Part shown: piece by piece, positions 32,053-40,202 of the stretch | How positions within the stretch are numbered: position 1 is the first letter of the stretch | How the letters are laid out: each line of letters starts with the position of its first letter | NCBI RefSeq assembly: GCF_002869965.1 | Contig: NZ_PEBS01000046.1 | Location: 1-47,201 of the forward strand | Length of the DNA stretch: 47,201 bases | Source of the DNA: Janthinobacterium sp. ROICE36 | GTDB taxonomy: Bacteria > Pseudomonadota > Gammaproteobacteria > Burkholderiales > Burkholderiaceae_D | Direction of reading: 5' to 3' | Position numbers and translations under genes: made by a program | The notes under the pieces: generated by a model | The model's database searches: none | What the model was told of the DNA's origin: nothing | What the model saw: only the letters and a program-made list of their open reading frames with translations

Positions 32053-33201
32053 TCAGCTTGCCAGCGTCGTCCACTGCGCGCCCGCCGCATGGCTGCGCAG
32101 CACGGCTTCCGCAAAGGCCAGGCCCGCCACGCCATCGGTCACCGTCGGCAGCCAGCTGGCTTCCTCGGGCACGGGCAAGCCCGCTTGCAGGGCGCGGATG
32201 GCCAGGGCCGCATCCAGGTATAGCTGGGCAAACGCTTCCAGATAGCCTTCCGGATGGCCGGCCGGCACGCGCGTGGCGTGGCGCGCGGCTGCACTGTCGA
32301 CCCGGCCCGGGCGCAGCAGCTGGCGGTTGCCGCCCTGCGGCGTAAACCACAGCGCGTTCGGTTGTTCCTGGTCAAAGTCCAGCTGCGCCTTGCTGCCGAA
32401 CAGGCGCAATCGCACCGTGTTTTCGCAACCGGTCGCCACCTGGCTGGCCCACAGGGTTCCCTTGGCGCCATTCGCATAGCGCAGCATCACCTGTACGTGG
32501 TCGTCCAGGGTGCGGTTCGGTACAAAAGTCGACAGTTCCGCCAGCACGGCGTGCGGCGTCAGTCCGCTGACGAATTGCGCCAGGTGGTACGCATGCAAGC
32601 CCACGTCCAGCAGGGTGCCGCCGGGGCCGGCCTTGTGCGGGTCGTTATGCCAGTTGCCTTCGCTCATGCCACCGGCCGCAATCGCGTCGGCCAGCCAATC
32701 CTGCGAATACTCGACTTGCACGAGGCGCAGCTCGCCGATCTCGCCCGCCTCGACCATGGCTTTCGCGTGGCGCAACAGCGGATAGCCGCTGTAGGTATGC
32801 GTGAGCGCAAACAGCAGATTTTTGCGTTGCGCCAGCGCCGCCAGCGCCTGCCCCTGCGCCAGCGATATGCCCAGCGGCTTGTCGCAGATCACGTGGATGC
32901 CCGCTTCCAGGAACGCCGTGGCGACAGGCGCATGCAAGTGATTCGGCGTGACGATGGCCACGGCCTCGATGCCGTCCGCGCGGGCAGCTTCCGCCTGCGC
33001 CATGGCGCGGTAATCGCAATAGCTGCGCTCGGGTGCCAGGTGCAGCGCGGCGCCGCTGTCGCGCGCGCGCGCCGGGTCCGACGACAGGGCGCCCGCCAGC
33101 AGTTCGTACTGGTCGTCGATGCGCGCCGCGATGCGGTGTACGGCGCCGATGAATGCGCCCTGCCCGCCCCCTACCATGCCCAGCCGCAAGCGTCGCTGCA
33201 T
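32053..33201 (-). CDS. Gfo/Idh/MocA family NAD(P)-dependent dehydrogenase
   Basis: 382 residues; GGGAG precedes the start. The Rossmann domain opens RLRLGMVGGGQGAFIGAVH (about 4-22), the conserved CDKPLG motif (the family EKP, lysine catalytic) lies near 116, and the C-terminal substrate domain carries GTLLDVGLHAYHLAQFVSGL with a catalytic-type His pair. It oxidises a sugar, inositol or related polyol. Directly upstream is a sugar isomerase/epimerase gene, and the transporter genes follow the same direction, so substrate import and oxidation are likely coupled. The exact sugar cannot be told from sequence. Confidence 0.93.
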   Translation of the reverse strand: MQRRLRLGMVGGGQGAFIGAVHRIAARIDDQYELLAGALSSDPARARDSGAALHLAPERSYCDYRAMAQAEAARADGIEAVAIVTPNHLHAPVATAFLEAGIHVICDKPLGISLAQGQALAALAQRKNLLFALTHTYSGYPLLRHAKAMVEAGEIGELRLVQVEYSQDWLADAIAAGGMSEGNWHNDPHKAGPGGTLLDVGLHAYHLAQFVSGLTPHAVLAELSTFVPNRTLDDHVQVMLRYANGAKGTLWASQVATGCENTVRLRLFGSKAQLDFDQEQPNALWFTPQGGNRQLLRPGRVDSAAARHATRVPAGHPEGYLEAFAQLYLDAALAIRALQAGLPVPEEASWLPTVTDGVAGLAFAEAVLRSHAAGAQWTTLAS

Positions 33202-33210
33202 ATCGTCTCC

Positions 33211-34263
33211 CTATTTCAAGCCAAGCAAGTGATGGATTTGATCCTGCTCAACCGCACTGCCCGCGAAATCGTCGAACGCCCGTTCGGCCACGTGGATGAT
33301 GTGCTCGCGGATGAAACGCGCCCCTTCGGCCGCCCCGTCTTCGGGATGCTTCAGGCAGCATTCCCACTCCAGCACGGCCCAGCCGGGAAAGTCGTATTGC
33401 GCCATCTTCGAGAAAATCGCATTGAAATCGATCTGCCCGTCGCCCAGCGAGCGGAAGCGCCCGGCCCGGTCTTGCCAGTCGCCATAGCCGCCATACACGC
33501 CCTGGCGCCCGTTGGGACGGAATTCCGCATCTTTTACATGAAAGGCCTTGATGCGCGCATGGTAAATGTCGATGAAGGCCAGGTAATCGAGCTGCTGCAG
33601 CACGAAGTGGCTGGGATCGTACAAAATCGAGGCGCGCGGGTGATCGTTGACGGCGGCCAGGAAGCGCTCGAAGGTCACGCCATCGTGCAAATCCTCGCCC
33701 GGATGCAGTTCATAGCAGAGGTCCACGCCAGCCGCGTCAAACGCATCGAGGATGGGCAGCCAGCGTTTCGCCAGTTCCGCGAATGCCGTCTCCACCAGGC
33801 CTGCGGGGCGCTGCGGCCACGGATACAGGTAGGGCCAGGCCAGCGCGCCGGAAAACGTCACGTGCGCCGTGAGACCCAGGCGTTGCGAGGCGGTAGCGGC
33901 CCACAGCAACTGCTGCGTGGCCCAGGCCGTGCGAGCAGCAGAGTCGCCACGCACGTGCTCTGGCGCAAAACCGTCGAACAGGGCGTCGTAGGCTGGATGC
34001 ACTGCGATCAGCTGGCCCTGCAAGTGCGTCGACAATTCCGTCACCTGCAAGCCATGGCGCGCCAGCAGGGCCTTGACGTCGTCGCAATACTGCTGGCTCT
34101 TGGCCGCTTGTTCCAGATCAAACAAGCGCGGCGCCGTGGGCAGCTGCAAACCCTTGTAGCCCAGGCCGGCCGCCCACTGCGCCAGGTGTTCGAGCGAATC
34201 GAACGGCGGCGCATCGCCGAGAAACTGGGCCAGGAAAATGGCCGGGCCCTGGATGGTTTTCAT
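33211..34263 (-). CDS. Sugar phosphate isomerase/epimerase, xylose-isomerase-like TIM barrel
   Basis: 350 residues; ACAGGA lies ahead of ATG at 34263. AP-endonuclease-2/xylose isomerase-like TIM barrel: FDSLEHLAQWAAGLGYKGLQL at the start, VDLCYELHPGEDLHDG, SILYDPSHFVLQQLDY, IKAFHVKDAEF and WAVLEWECCLKHPEDGA supply the Glu/Asp/His metal ligands expected at barrel ends. Such enzymes isomerise or epimerise keto-sugars or inositol derivatives, often together with a Gfo/Idh/MocA dehydrogenase as here (nine bases apart). Substrate unknown. Confidence 0.92.
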   Translation of the reverse strand: MKTIQGPAIFLAQFLGDAPPFDSLEHLAQWAAGLGYKGLQLPTAPRLFDLEQAAKSQQYCDDVKALLARHGLQVTELSTHLQGQLIAVHPAYDALFDGFAPEHVRGDSAARTAWATQQLLWAATASQRLGLTAHVTFSGALAWPYLYPWPQRPAGLVETAFAELAKRWLPILDAFDAAGVDLCYELHPGEDLHDGVTFERFLAAVNDHPRASILYDPSHFVLQQLDYLAFIDIYHARIKAFHVKDAEFRPNGRQGVYGGYGDWQDRAGRFRSLGDGQIDFNAIFSKMAQYDFPGWAVLEWECCLKHPEDGAAEGARFIREHIIHVAERAFDDFAGSAVEQDQIHHLLGLK

Positions 34264-34286
34264 ATCAATGTCCTGTTAGCTGAAAG

Positions 34287-34317
34287 CCGGGGTCAGACCC
34301 GCCGGGTCTGACCCCGG
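34287..34317. repeat. Perfect GC-rich hairpin of the GGGGTCAGACCC type
   Basis: CCGGGGTCAGACCC and its complement with a three-base loop, in the 57-base gap between the binding-protein and isomerase genes. There is no T run, so it is not a classical terminator. I associate GGGGTCAGACCC hairpins with interspersed repeats in Oxalobacteraceae genomes. Here it may attenuate or stabilise mRNA so that the binding protein is made in excess. Confidence 0.7.
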
Positions 34318-34320
34318 AAT

Positions 34321-35289
34321 TTAAAAAGGCGAGTTCGGAAAGTAAAACTGCTTGGCGTTCTCGCGCGTAATCAGCACCGAAGGGATGATGGTGTTGGCGG
34401 GCAATTTATCCCCTTTCAGGCGCGCTTCCGTCGTCAGCTTGATGGCGTCGTACATGAACTTGGGCGAATACGACACGTCGGCCACGATCAGCGGGTCGGA
34501 GCCGTCCATGATCTTTTTCACCGCACCCTTCGCGCCCGCGCCGCCGAACACTTGCTTGATGTCCGTGCGCTTGGCTTGCGCGATGGCCTTTTGCACGCCG
34601 ATGGCCATGTCGTCATCGGCGGCCCAGACAGCGTCGATGTGCTTGAAGCGGGTCAGGTAATCCTGCATGACCTTGAAAGCATCGTCGCGGTTCCAATTGC
34701 CATACTTGGCGTCCAGGACCTTGATCTCGGGATGGCCCTTCATGACGGCGGAAAACGCATCGTAGCGCTCGTTGTCGAGGGTGGTCGGCATGCCGCGCAG
34801 CACGACGATATTGCCCTTGCCATTCAAGCTTTTTGCCAAATATTCGGCCGGCAGCTTGCCGAAGGCCGTATTGTCACCGGCAATGTAGGCATCCTGCGAC
34901 TGCGTGTTCGTCAAGCCACGGTCCACCACGGTCACGTACACGCCCTTGTTTTTGACTTGCGCCACGGGCTGCGTCAGGGACGCCGACTCGATGGGGAAGA
35001 TCACCAGGGTGTTGATCTTGTTCACCGTCAACATGTCCTGCAACTGGTTGGCCTGCTCGGGCGCGGTGGCGGCCGTCTTGACGATGATTTTCAGGCCCGG
35101 ATGGGCTTTTTCCAGTTCCGCCTTGGCCTGGTTCGCCCACCACACGATGCCGGACGTAAAACTGTGCGTGGCCGTGGGTATGGCTACACCCACCACCAAT
35201 TTGTCGGCGGCCTGCGCCTGCGCACTCGGCAGCGCCCACGCCTGCATCACCAGTACTGCCATCCCTGCTACCCGTATAAAGCTCTTCAT
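34321..35289 (-). CDS. Sugar ABC transporter periplasmic binding protein (RbsB-like)
   Basis: 322 residues from ATG at 35289, with GGAGG upstream. A signal peptide (about 1-27, ending ALPSAQAQA) is followed by a two-lobed Peripla_BP_4 fold: KLVVGVAIPTATHSFTSGIV, the INTLVIFPIES strand, VTVVDRGL, DAYIAGDNTAFG, VWAADDDMAIGVQKAI, and VADVSYSPKFMYDAI. It captures a sugar or polyol in the periplasm and delivers it to the permease. The gap of 61 bases from the permease gene contains no clear terminator. Confidence 0.94.
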   Translation of the reverse strand: MKSFIRVAGMAVLVMQAWALPSAQAQAADKLVVGVAIPTATHSFTSGIVWWANQAKAELEKAHPGLKIIVKTAATAPEQANQLQDMLTVNKINTLVIFPIESASLTQPVAQVKNKGVYVTVVDRGLTNTQSQDAYIAGDNTAFGKLPAEYLAKSLNGKGNIVVLRGMPTTLDNERYDAFSAVMKGHPEIKVLDAKYGNWNRDDAFKVMQDYLTRFKHIDAVWAADDDMAIGVQKAIAQAKRTDIKQVFGGAGAKGAVKKIMDGSDPLIVADVSYSPKFMYDAIKLTTEARLKGDKLPANTIIPSVLITRENAKQFYFPNSPF

Positions 35290-35350
35290 GCTGCTCTCCT
35301 CCAAGGTTATGGGCGCCCGTTGGCCGCCCTTTCAGAACGCCGCTCTTGTT

Positions 35351-36370
35351 TTATTTGCGGCCTCGCTGCAGGAAGGCGACGGCGATGATCACCACGCCTT
35401 GCACTGCGGCATTCAGGTAGACACTGATGATGCTGGTCAAATTCAGGATATTGCTAATCACGGAGAGCAGGATGGCGCCGATCACGGTGCCGACGATGCG
35501 CCCCTCGCCACCCTTGAGGGCCGTGCCGCCCACGACGACGGCGGCGATGGCTTCGAGTTCCCACAGCAAGCCCGTGGTCGGCGTGGCCGAGCCCAGGCGC
35601 GGCACGTACAGCACGGTGGCGATGCCCACGCAGACGCCCAGCAACATGTAGGTGGCGATTTTCACCTTGTCGACATTGATGGCCGCATAGCGCGCCACTT
35701 GCTCGTTGGAACCAATTGCCTGCACGTGGCGGCCAAAGGTGGTGCGGTTGAGGATGACGGCGCCGGCCGCCGCGACGAACAGGAAAATCCAGATCGGGAT
35801 CGGCGCGCCCAGCACGCTCGTGTAATACACGGGGCTGTACAAGTCGGACAAAGTGGCGTCCAGGGTCAAAGCGCCGCCATCGGCCAGGTAAGTCAGCACG
35901 GCCCGGAAGATGCCCAGCGTCCCCAAGGTGACGATGAACGGCTCGATATTGCCCTTGCTAATGAGCAAGCCATGCATCAGGCCGAATCCCGCGCCCAGCA
36001 CCAGCGCCATGGCGATACCCAGCACCAGCATGGTGATGGGTGCCAAGCTCCCCCCCGCGCCTTGCGCCAGCGCATTCATGAAATAAATCATGCAGCCGGC
36101 GATCAGGGCCGCCATGGAGCCCACCGACAAGTCGATGCCACCGGAAATGATGACAAAAGTCATGCCCACGGCGATGATGCCGATGAAGGCCGTGCGCGTG
36201 AGCACGTTCATCAGGTTGTCCAGCGTGGCGAAATCGCCATTGAGCAAGGTGCCCGCAATGCACAGAGCTAACAAGCCCAGCACGGGGCCTAAGCCCTTGA
36301 TGCGCGCGCCAAAGCGGGCAACGGCGGCGGCAAGCGGGGAAACGGTGGTGTCAGTGCGTGCCGGTTGCAT
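35351..36370 (-). CDS. Sugar ABC transporter permease (RbsC-like)
   Basis: 339 residues from ATG at 36370 with GAGGAG upstream, inside the end of the ATPase gene (20-base overlap). About eight to ten hydrophobic helices of the BPD_transp_2 family, with the hallmark blocks TAFIGIIAVGMTFVIISGGIDLSVGS and NPFIVTLGTLG-like (NIEPFIVTLGTLGIF), GxNxxAAxxxGI-like (GSNEQVARYAAINVDKVK) and GGTALKGGEGRIVGTVIGA. It forms the membrane pore of the ribose-type importer together with the ATPase at 36351-37838. Confidence 0.94.
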   Translation of the reverse strand: MQPARTDTTVSPLAAAVARFGARIKGLGPVLGLLALCIAGTLLNGDFATLDNLMNVLTRTAFIGIIAVGMTFVIISGGIDLSVGSMAALIAGCMIYFMNALAQGAGGSLAPITMLVLGIAMALVLGAGFGLMHGLLISKGNIEPFIVTLGTLGIFRAVLTYLADGGALTLDATLSDLYSPVYYTSVLGAPIPIWIFLFVAAAGAVILNRTTFGRHVQAIGSNEQVARYAAINVDKVKIATYMLLGVCVGIATVLYVPRLGSATPTTGLLWELEAIAAVVVGGTALKGGEGRIVGTVIGAILLSVISNILNLTSIISVYLNAAVQGVVIIAVAFLQRGRK

Positions 36371-37838
36371 GGGCAATCAACTCCTCTTCAGTCAGGTGGT
36401 CAGCAGCCAGGGTGGCTTGCAAGGTGCCGGCGCGCATCACCGCCACGCGGTGGCACAGGCCAATCAATTCGATCAGTTCCGATGAAATCACGATCACGGC
36501 GCGCCCTTCGGCGGCCAGGCGGTGGATCAAAAAATAAATGTCGCGCTTGGCGCCCACGTCCACGCCACGGCTCGGTTCGTCGAGCACGACGACCCGGGGG
36601 TCCGAATGCAGGTATTTCGCCAGCGCCAGCTTTTGCTGGTTGCCGCCCGACAGCATGCGCGCGCGGCTGTCCAGGTCGCCCGTGCGGATATTGAAGTCAA
36701 GCACGGCCTTGGCCAGCGCCTGCTTCTCCGCCTTGACATCGAGCCACGGGCTCGCATAGCGCTGCATCGTCATCATGGTGAGGTTTTCGCGCAAGCCCAG
36801 GTTCACGTGCAAGCCTTTGCCCTTGCGGTCTTCGCTCAGGTAGGTCATGCCGTGCTGCATGGCTTGCTTGGGGCTAAGGATGTCCACGGGCTGGCCATTG
36901 ATCTCGATCAAACCCGCGCTACGCGGGCGCAAGCCCAGCAGCGCCTCGAACGATTCCGTGCGCCCCGCGCCCACCAGTCCCGCAAAGCCCAGCACTTCGC
37001 CGGCGCGCACCTCGAACGACAGGTCCGTCGACCAGCCGGGCACGCTCAAGCCATCGACCTTCAGCAGGATCGGGGCATCCGGCGCCAGCGGCACTTTAGC
37101 GGGGAACATGTCGGACAATTCGCGCCCCACCATCAGGTTCGCCATCTGCTGGCGCGTCAGGCTGGACGTCGGCTCGCGCGTGACGAAACGCCCGTCGCGC
37201 ATGACGATGACTTCGTCCGTGTTGCGCTCCACTTCGTCGAGCTTGTGGGAGATATACAGGATGGTGACGCCGTCCGCTTTCAGCTGTGCCATGACGGCAA
37301 ACAGGCGCTGGGTTTCCGATGACGTCAGGGTGGCGGTGGGCTCGTCCATGATCAAAAAGCGGGCGCGGCGCGACAGGGCCTTGGCGATTTCCACCAGTTG
37401 CTTTTCAGCCACGATCAGGTCGCGGATTTTCGTCTCGGGCGACACCTCCAGCCCCACCTGTTTCAAATAGCGCGACGCTTCTTCGCGCATGGCGGCTTCG
37501 TCCAGCAGCCAGCCATGCGTCTTTTCGTGGCCCAGGAACATGTTCTGCGCCACCGTCAGGTGCTCGGCCAGGTTGAATTCCTGGTGGATCAGCACGATGC
37601 CCGCGCTTTCCGCCGCGCGCGAGCTGGCGAAGCGCCGGGGCTGGCCATCGATCAGCAACTGCCCTTCGCTCACGCTCTCGTAGCCGGCGAGAATTTTCAT
37701 CAGGGTCGACTTGCCGGCGCCATTTTCGCCCAGCAAGCCATACACGCGCCCAGGCGACAAGGTAAAACTGACGCCATGCAAGACGCGCACGGGGCCGAAA
37801 TCCTTGCAGACCCCCTCGAAACCGACGGCAACGCTCAC
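36351..37838 (-). CDS. Sugar ABC transporter ATPase, double-domain (RbsA-like)
   Basis: 495 residues from a GTG at 37838, with GAGGGAG upstream; the GTG overlaps the TAG stop of the LacI gene by one base, so translation is coupled. Two ATPase domains: the first has Walker A GENGAGKST (about 37-45) and Walker B FLIMDEPTA; the second has a degenerate Walker A (GLVGAGRTE), the signature LSGGNQQK and VVVLDEPSRGVD. This asymmetry is standard for RbsA/MglA/AraG proteins. It energises uptake by the permease encoded downstream. Confidence 0.95.
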   Translation of the reverse strand: MSVAVGFEGVCKDFGPVRVLHGVSFTLSPGRVYGLLGENGAGKSTLMKILAGYESVSEGQLLIDGQPRRFASSRAAESAGIVLIHQEFNLAEHLTVAQNMFLGHEKTHGWLLDEAAMREEASRYLKQVGLEVSPETKIRDLIVAEKQLVEIAKALSRRARFLIMDEPTATLTSSETQRLFAVMAQLKADGVTILYISHKLDEVERNTDEVIVMRDGRFVTREPTSSLTRQQMANLMVGRELSDMFPAKVPLAPDAPILLKVDGLSVPGWSTDLSFEVRAGEVLGFAGLVGAGRTESFEALLGLRPRSAGLIEINGQPVDILSPKQAMQHGMTYLSEDRKGKGLHVNLGLRENLTMMTMQRYASPWLDVKAEKQALAKAVLDFNIRTGDLDSRARMLSGGNQQKLALAKYLHSDPRVVVLDEPSRGVDVGAKRDIYFLIHRLAAEGRAVIVISSELIELIGLCHRVAVMRAGTLQATLAADHLTEEELIAHATGTH

Positions 37839-38875
37839 TATGCACTCCCTCGCAAAATTAACCGGTGTTGCAGCAGCACGCCAGGCACGCTGGCCGCCGG
37901 GTTAGCCAATCGCTGCAGCAACAAGCGCGCCGCCGTTTCGCCCAGCGCGCGCATCGGTTGCGCGATGGTGGTCAGGCCCGGGGCGATCTGCGCGGCGATG
38001 GCAATATCGTCGAAGCCGATCACGGCCACGTCTTCCGGCACGCGCTTGTTCAGCTGGCGCAGCGCGCTCAAGACGCCGATGGCCAGGGTGTCGGAAACGG
38101 CAAAGATGGCCGTCGGTGCATCCGGTCCCGCCATCATCTGCAAAGTGGCGGCCGTGCCCGCCTCATAATCGAGGCTTTGCACCGTGTGCACCCACTGCGG
38201 CTGCACGGGCAAGCCAGCGGCCGCCAGGGTGTCCAGATAGCCTTGCTGGCGTTGCCGCGCATACAAATAGCGCTCGTCCGAATTGATCAGGCCGATGCGC
38301 GTGTGGCCGCGCGACAGCAGATGCGTGACGGCGTCGGAGGCGGCGCGGTGGTTGTCGATACCGACATAGGGCACCGCCACGGCGGGATCGAATTCGCAGC
38401 ACGCCACCCACGGCAGGCTGACGGATTCATGCGACAGCGCATGCTGCACCGTGTCCGGGTCCAGACAGATGGCGCCATCGGCGCGGTGCATGCGCAGCAA
38501 ATCGAAGTAGGAACGCTCGCGCCCCGCATCGGCGCCCGTGTCGCACAGCAACACAAAGTAACCGTGTTCGCGCGCCACCGTGTCGATGCCGCGCACGATC
38601 TGCGCATAGAAGGGGTTGCCCACGTCGGGGACCATGGTCAGCAGCATGCGGCTCTCGGCCGTGCGCAGGCTGCGCGCCAAATGGTTCATGCGGTAGCCGA
38701 GCGCCGCCACGGACGCCAGCACCTTGTCGCGCGTGGGCGCCCGCACTCCTGCCTGCTCATTCATCACGCGCGAGACGGTGGCCACCGACACCCCCGCATG
38801 CGCGGCAACGGCGCTGATGGAGACGGTTTCTGTCGGCAGAGAAGAGGAAACGGCTGGCGGCATGGGGCTTTTCAT
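37838..38875 (-). CDS. LacI family repressor of the sugar operon
   Basis: 345 residues from ATG at 38875; alternative in-frame ATGs are at 38923 and 38863. No ribosome binding site precedes 38875, and its ATG lies inside the 30-bp palindrome. The helix-turn-helix VSISAVAAHAGVSVATVSRVMNEQ and hinge (LARSLRTAES) are typical; the effector domain follows (LLTMVPDVGNPFYAQIVRGI; AIFAVSDTLAIGVLSALRQL; TTIAQPMRALGETAARLLL). As first gene of the operon it should repress its own transcription and that of the transporter and catabolic genes until the sugar binds. Confidence 0.92.
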   Translation of the reverse strand: MKSPMPPAVSSSLPTETVSISAVAAHAGVSVATVSRVMNEQAGVRAPTRDKVLASVAALGYRMNHLARSLRTAESRMLLTMVPDVGNPFYAQIVRGIDTVAREHGYFVLLCDTGADAGRERSYFDLLRMHRADGAICLDPDTVQHALSHESVSLPWVACCEFDPAVAVPYVGIDNHRAASDAVTHLLSRGHTRIGLINSDERYLYARQRQQGYLDTLAAAGLPVQPQWVHTVQSLDYEAGTAATLQMMAGPDAPTAIFAVSDTLAIGVLSALRQLNKRVPEDVAVIGFDDIAIAAQIAPGLTTIAQPMRALGETAARLLLQRLANPAASVPGVLLQHRLILRGSA

Positions 38876-38902
38876 ATAAATGTAATCGATTACATTTATA
38901 TG
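38873..38902. promoter_or_regulatory. 30-bp perfect palindrome, LacI operator of the sugar operon
   Basis: The centre is TGTAATCGATTACA, the arms ATATAA and TTATAT with CAT/ATG outermost; all 30 bases are self-complementary. The TGTAATCGATTACA core resembles operators of LacI-family regulators with a central CG. It overlaps the start codon of the regulator gene itself, so binding would block transcription or translation initiation. Confidence 0.85.
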
Positions 38903-39078
38903 CCAGCACGGCGCCTGATGCAAACATTATCGATGCTGCAATGCGCAAAAAGCAGGCAGGGTAATACGCAAAAACGGCCCTGCGCAGGCCGTCGTCAACG
39001 CTTATTTCGGGGACGAGATGCGCGTTTGCTGCACAGCAAAACCGGCGCGCACGGTGGAGAGGGGTGCTATCCACAATA

Positions 39079-39267
39079 TCAGGCCAGCGGAAAGAAAAGC
39101 AGGCCCACGATCAACATGACGGCAGGAATGAACCATGCCTGCAGCCCCAGGTTTTTCAGGACGTTGCCAACAATGAAGATGGCAATCCAGACGCCGCCAA
39201 ACAGGGCAAAGAACATGGCGCCAATGGCGCTACGGGCAAGCGCGGCAGCAGGGTCGGTCTGTGACAA
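39079..39267 (-). CDS. Small two-helix membrane protein
   Basis: 62 residues from a TTG at 39267 with GGGAG just upstream; a TTG at 39309 in the same frame, overlapping the upstream gene, is the alternative and there is no ATG start. Two hydrophobic segments, AIGAMFFALFGGVWIAIFIVG and GLQAWFIPAVMLIVGLLFFPLA, joined by a short linker, with a polar N-terminus. Function unknown. It lies 24 bases downstream of the glycerophosphodiesterase-like gene and may be the last gene of the cluster starting at 44509. Between 38903 and 39078 I see nothing else. Confidence 0.5.
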   Translation of the reverse strand: MSQTDPAAALARSAIGAMFFALFGGVWIAIFIVGNVLKNLGLQAWFIPAVMLIVGLLFFPLA

Positions 39268-39290
39268 GGTCTCCCGGTCAATCGAAGTGA

Positions 39291-40202
39291 TTACTGCATC
39301 ATCGCGCAAAACGTTTCGGGATTGCCGTCAAGAATGACGCCGCTAGGCCAGCGGTGGCTGCGCTGGTGGGCGCGCAGCAAGGACGCGGCCAGGGCCGAGT
39401 CGCCATCGACGGCGTAGACGAAAACGGGCATGCCCAGGCTGGCCGCATCGGCCAGCAAATTCGGGTTGGCGTCCAGGCTGCGCGCATCCACGTGCACGCC
39501 AGCGGGCATGCCGATCTGCCGCTGCACGCGCTGCAGCCACGGCTTGTCGAGCTTGGGCGGGCGGGCATTTTTCGCGATATAGCGGCTGACCCGGTTCGCG
39601 CCAGCCGCCTGCGCATTGCGCGCGTCAAACACGAGCAAACCCAGGTAGCCTTGCGGATCGGCGCGGCGTGCACAAGCGAGATTATTCGGCACGGCCGAGG
39701 TCAAAAACCAGTTGCCATGCTTGATGTGCGCGCGCAACTGCCCCACCAGGCTTGCGATGGGCGCGCACGAGGGCACGACATCCTTGATTTCCGCATTCAG
39801 GGTCTTGTTCGGGAACGCCGTGGCCAGGTCGGCGACATCGCTGACAAAGGGCGGGGTTTCCGCCGTCGGCACGCTGCGGTTCTTCATGCTGGCGGCGCGC
39901 CAGTCGTCGGCCGTCAGTTGCTTCGCGGTGCGGGGAGAGCCCGTATCGACGACTCTGCCCGTCAGCAGATCGTGGTGCACCACCCAACTGCCGTCGCCCA
40001 GCAGCTGCAAATCCGTCTCGACGCCGTCCCAGGTGCCGAAATACGTATTGCGCAGCGCACTCAGCGAGTTTTCCGGCGCATTGCCGGCGCCACGGTGGGC
40101 GTGCACCTTCATGCCCAGGCAGTCGGCCTGGACGGCCGTGCTGGCCATGCACAGCAGCAGGGCCAGCACGGCCGCCTTATTTTTGTCCCGGATGATAACC
40201 AT
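39291..40202 (-). CDS. Glycerophosphodiester phosphodiesterase-like exported protein
   Basis: 303 residues from ATG at 40202 with AAGGAA upstream. A signal peptide covers about 1-27 (AAVLALLLCMASTAVQA). The GDPD TIM barrel starts with KVHAHRGAGNAPENSLSAL (HRG...PEN, metal and phosphate contacts), then VETDLQLLGDGSWVVHHD, the characteristic catalytic acid pair and second histidine, and NAEIKDV. It hydrolyses glycerophosphodiesters in the periplasm, or acts on a related phosphodiester. It overlaps the preceding membrane-protein gene by 26 bases, so it is co-translated with that cluster. Confidence 0.9.
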   Translation of the reverse strand: MVIIRDKNKAAVLALLLCMASTAVQADCLGMKVHAHRGAGNAPENSLSALRNTYFGTWDGVETDLQLLGDGSWVVHHDLLTGRVVDTGSPRTAKQLTADDWRAASMKNRSVPTAETPPFVSDVADLATAFPNKTLNAEIKDVVPSCAPIASLVGQLRAHIKHGNWFLTSAVPNNLACARRADPQGYLGLLVFDARNAQAAGANRVSRYIAKNARPPKLDKPWLQRVQRQIGMPAGVHVDARSLDANPNLLADAASLGMPVFVYAVDGDSALAASLLRAHQRSHRWPSGVILDGNPETFCAMMQ

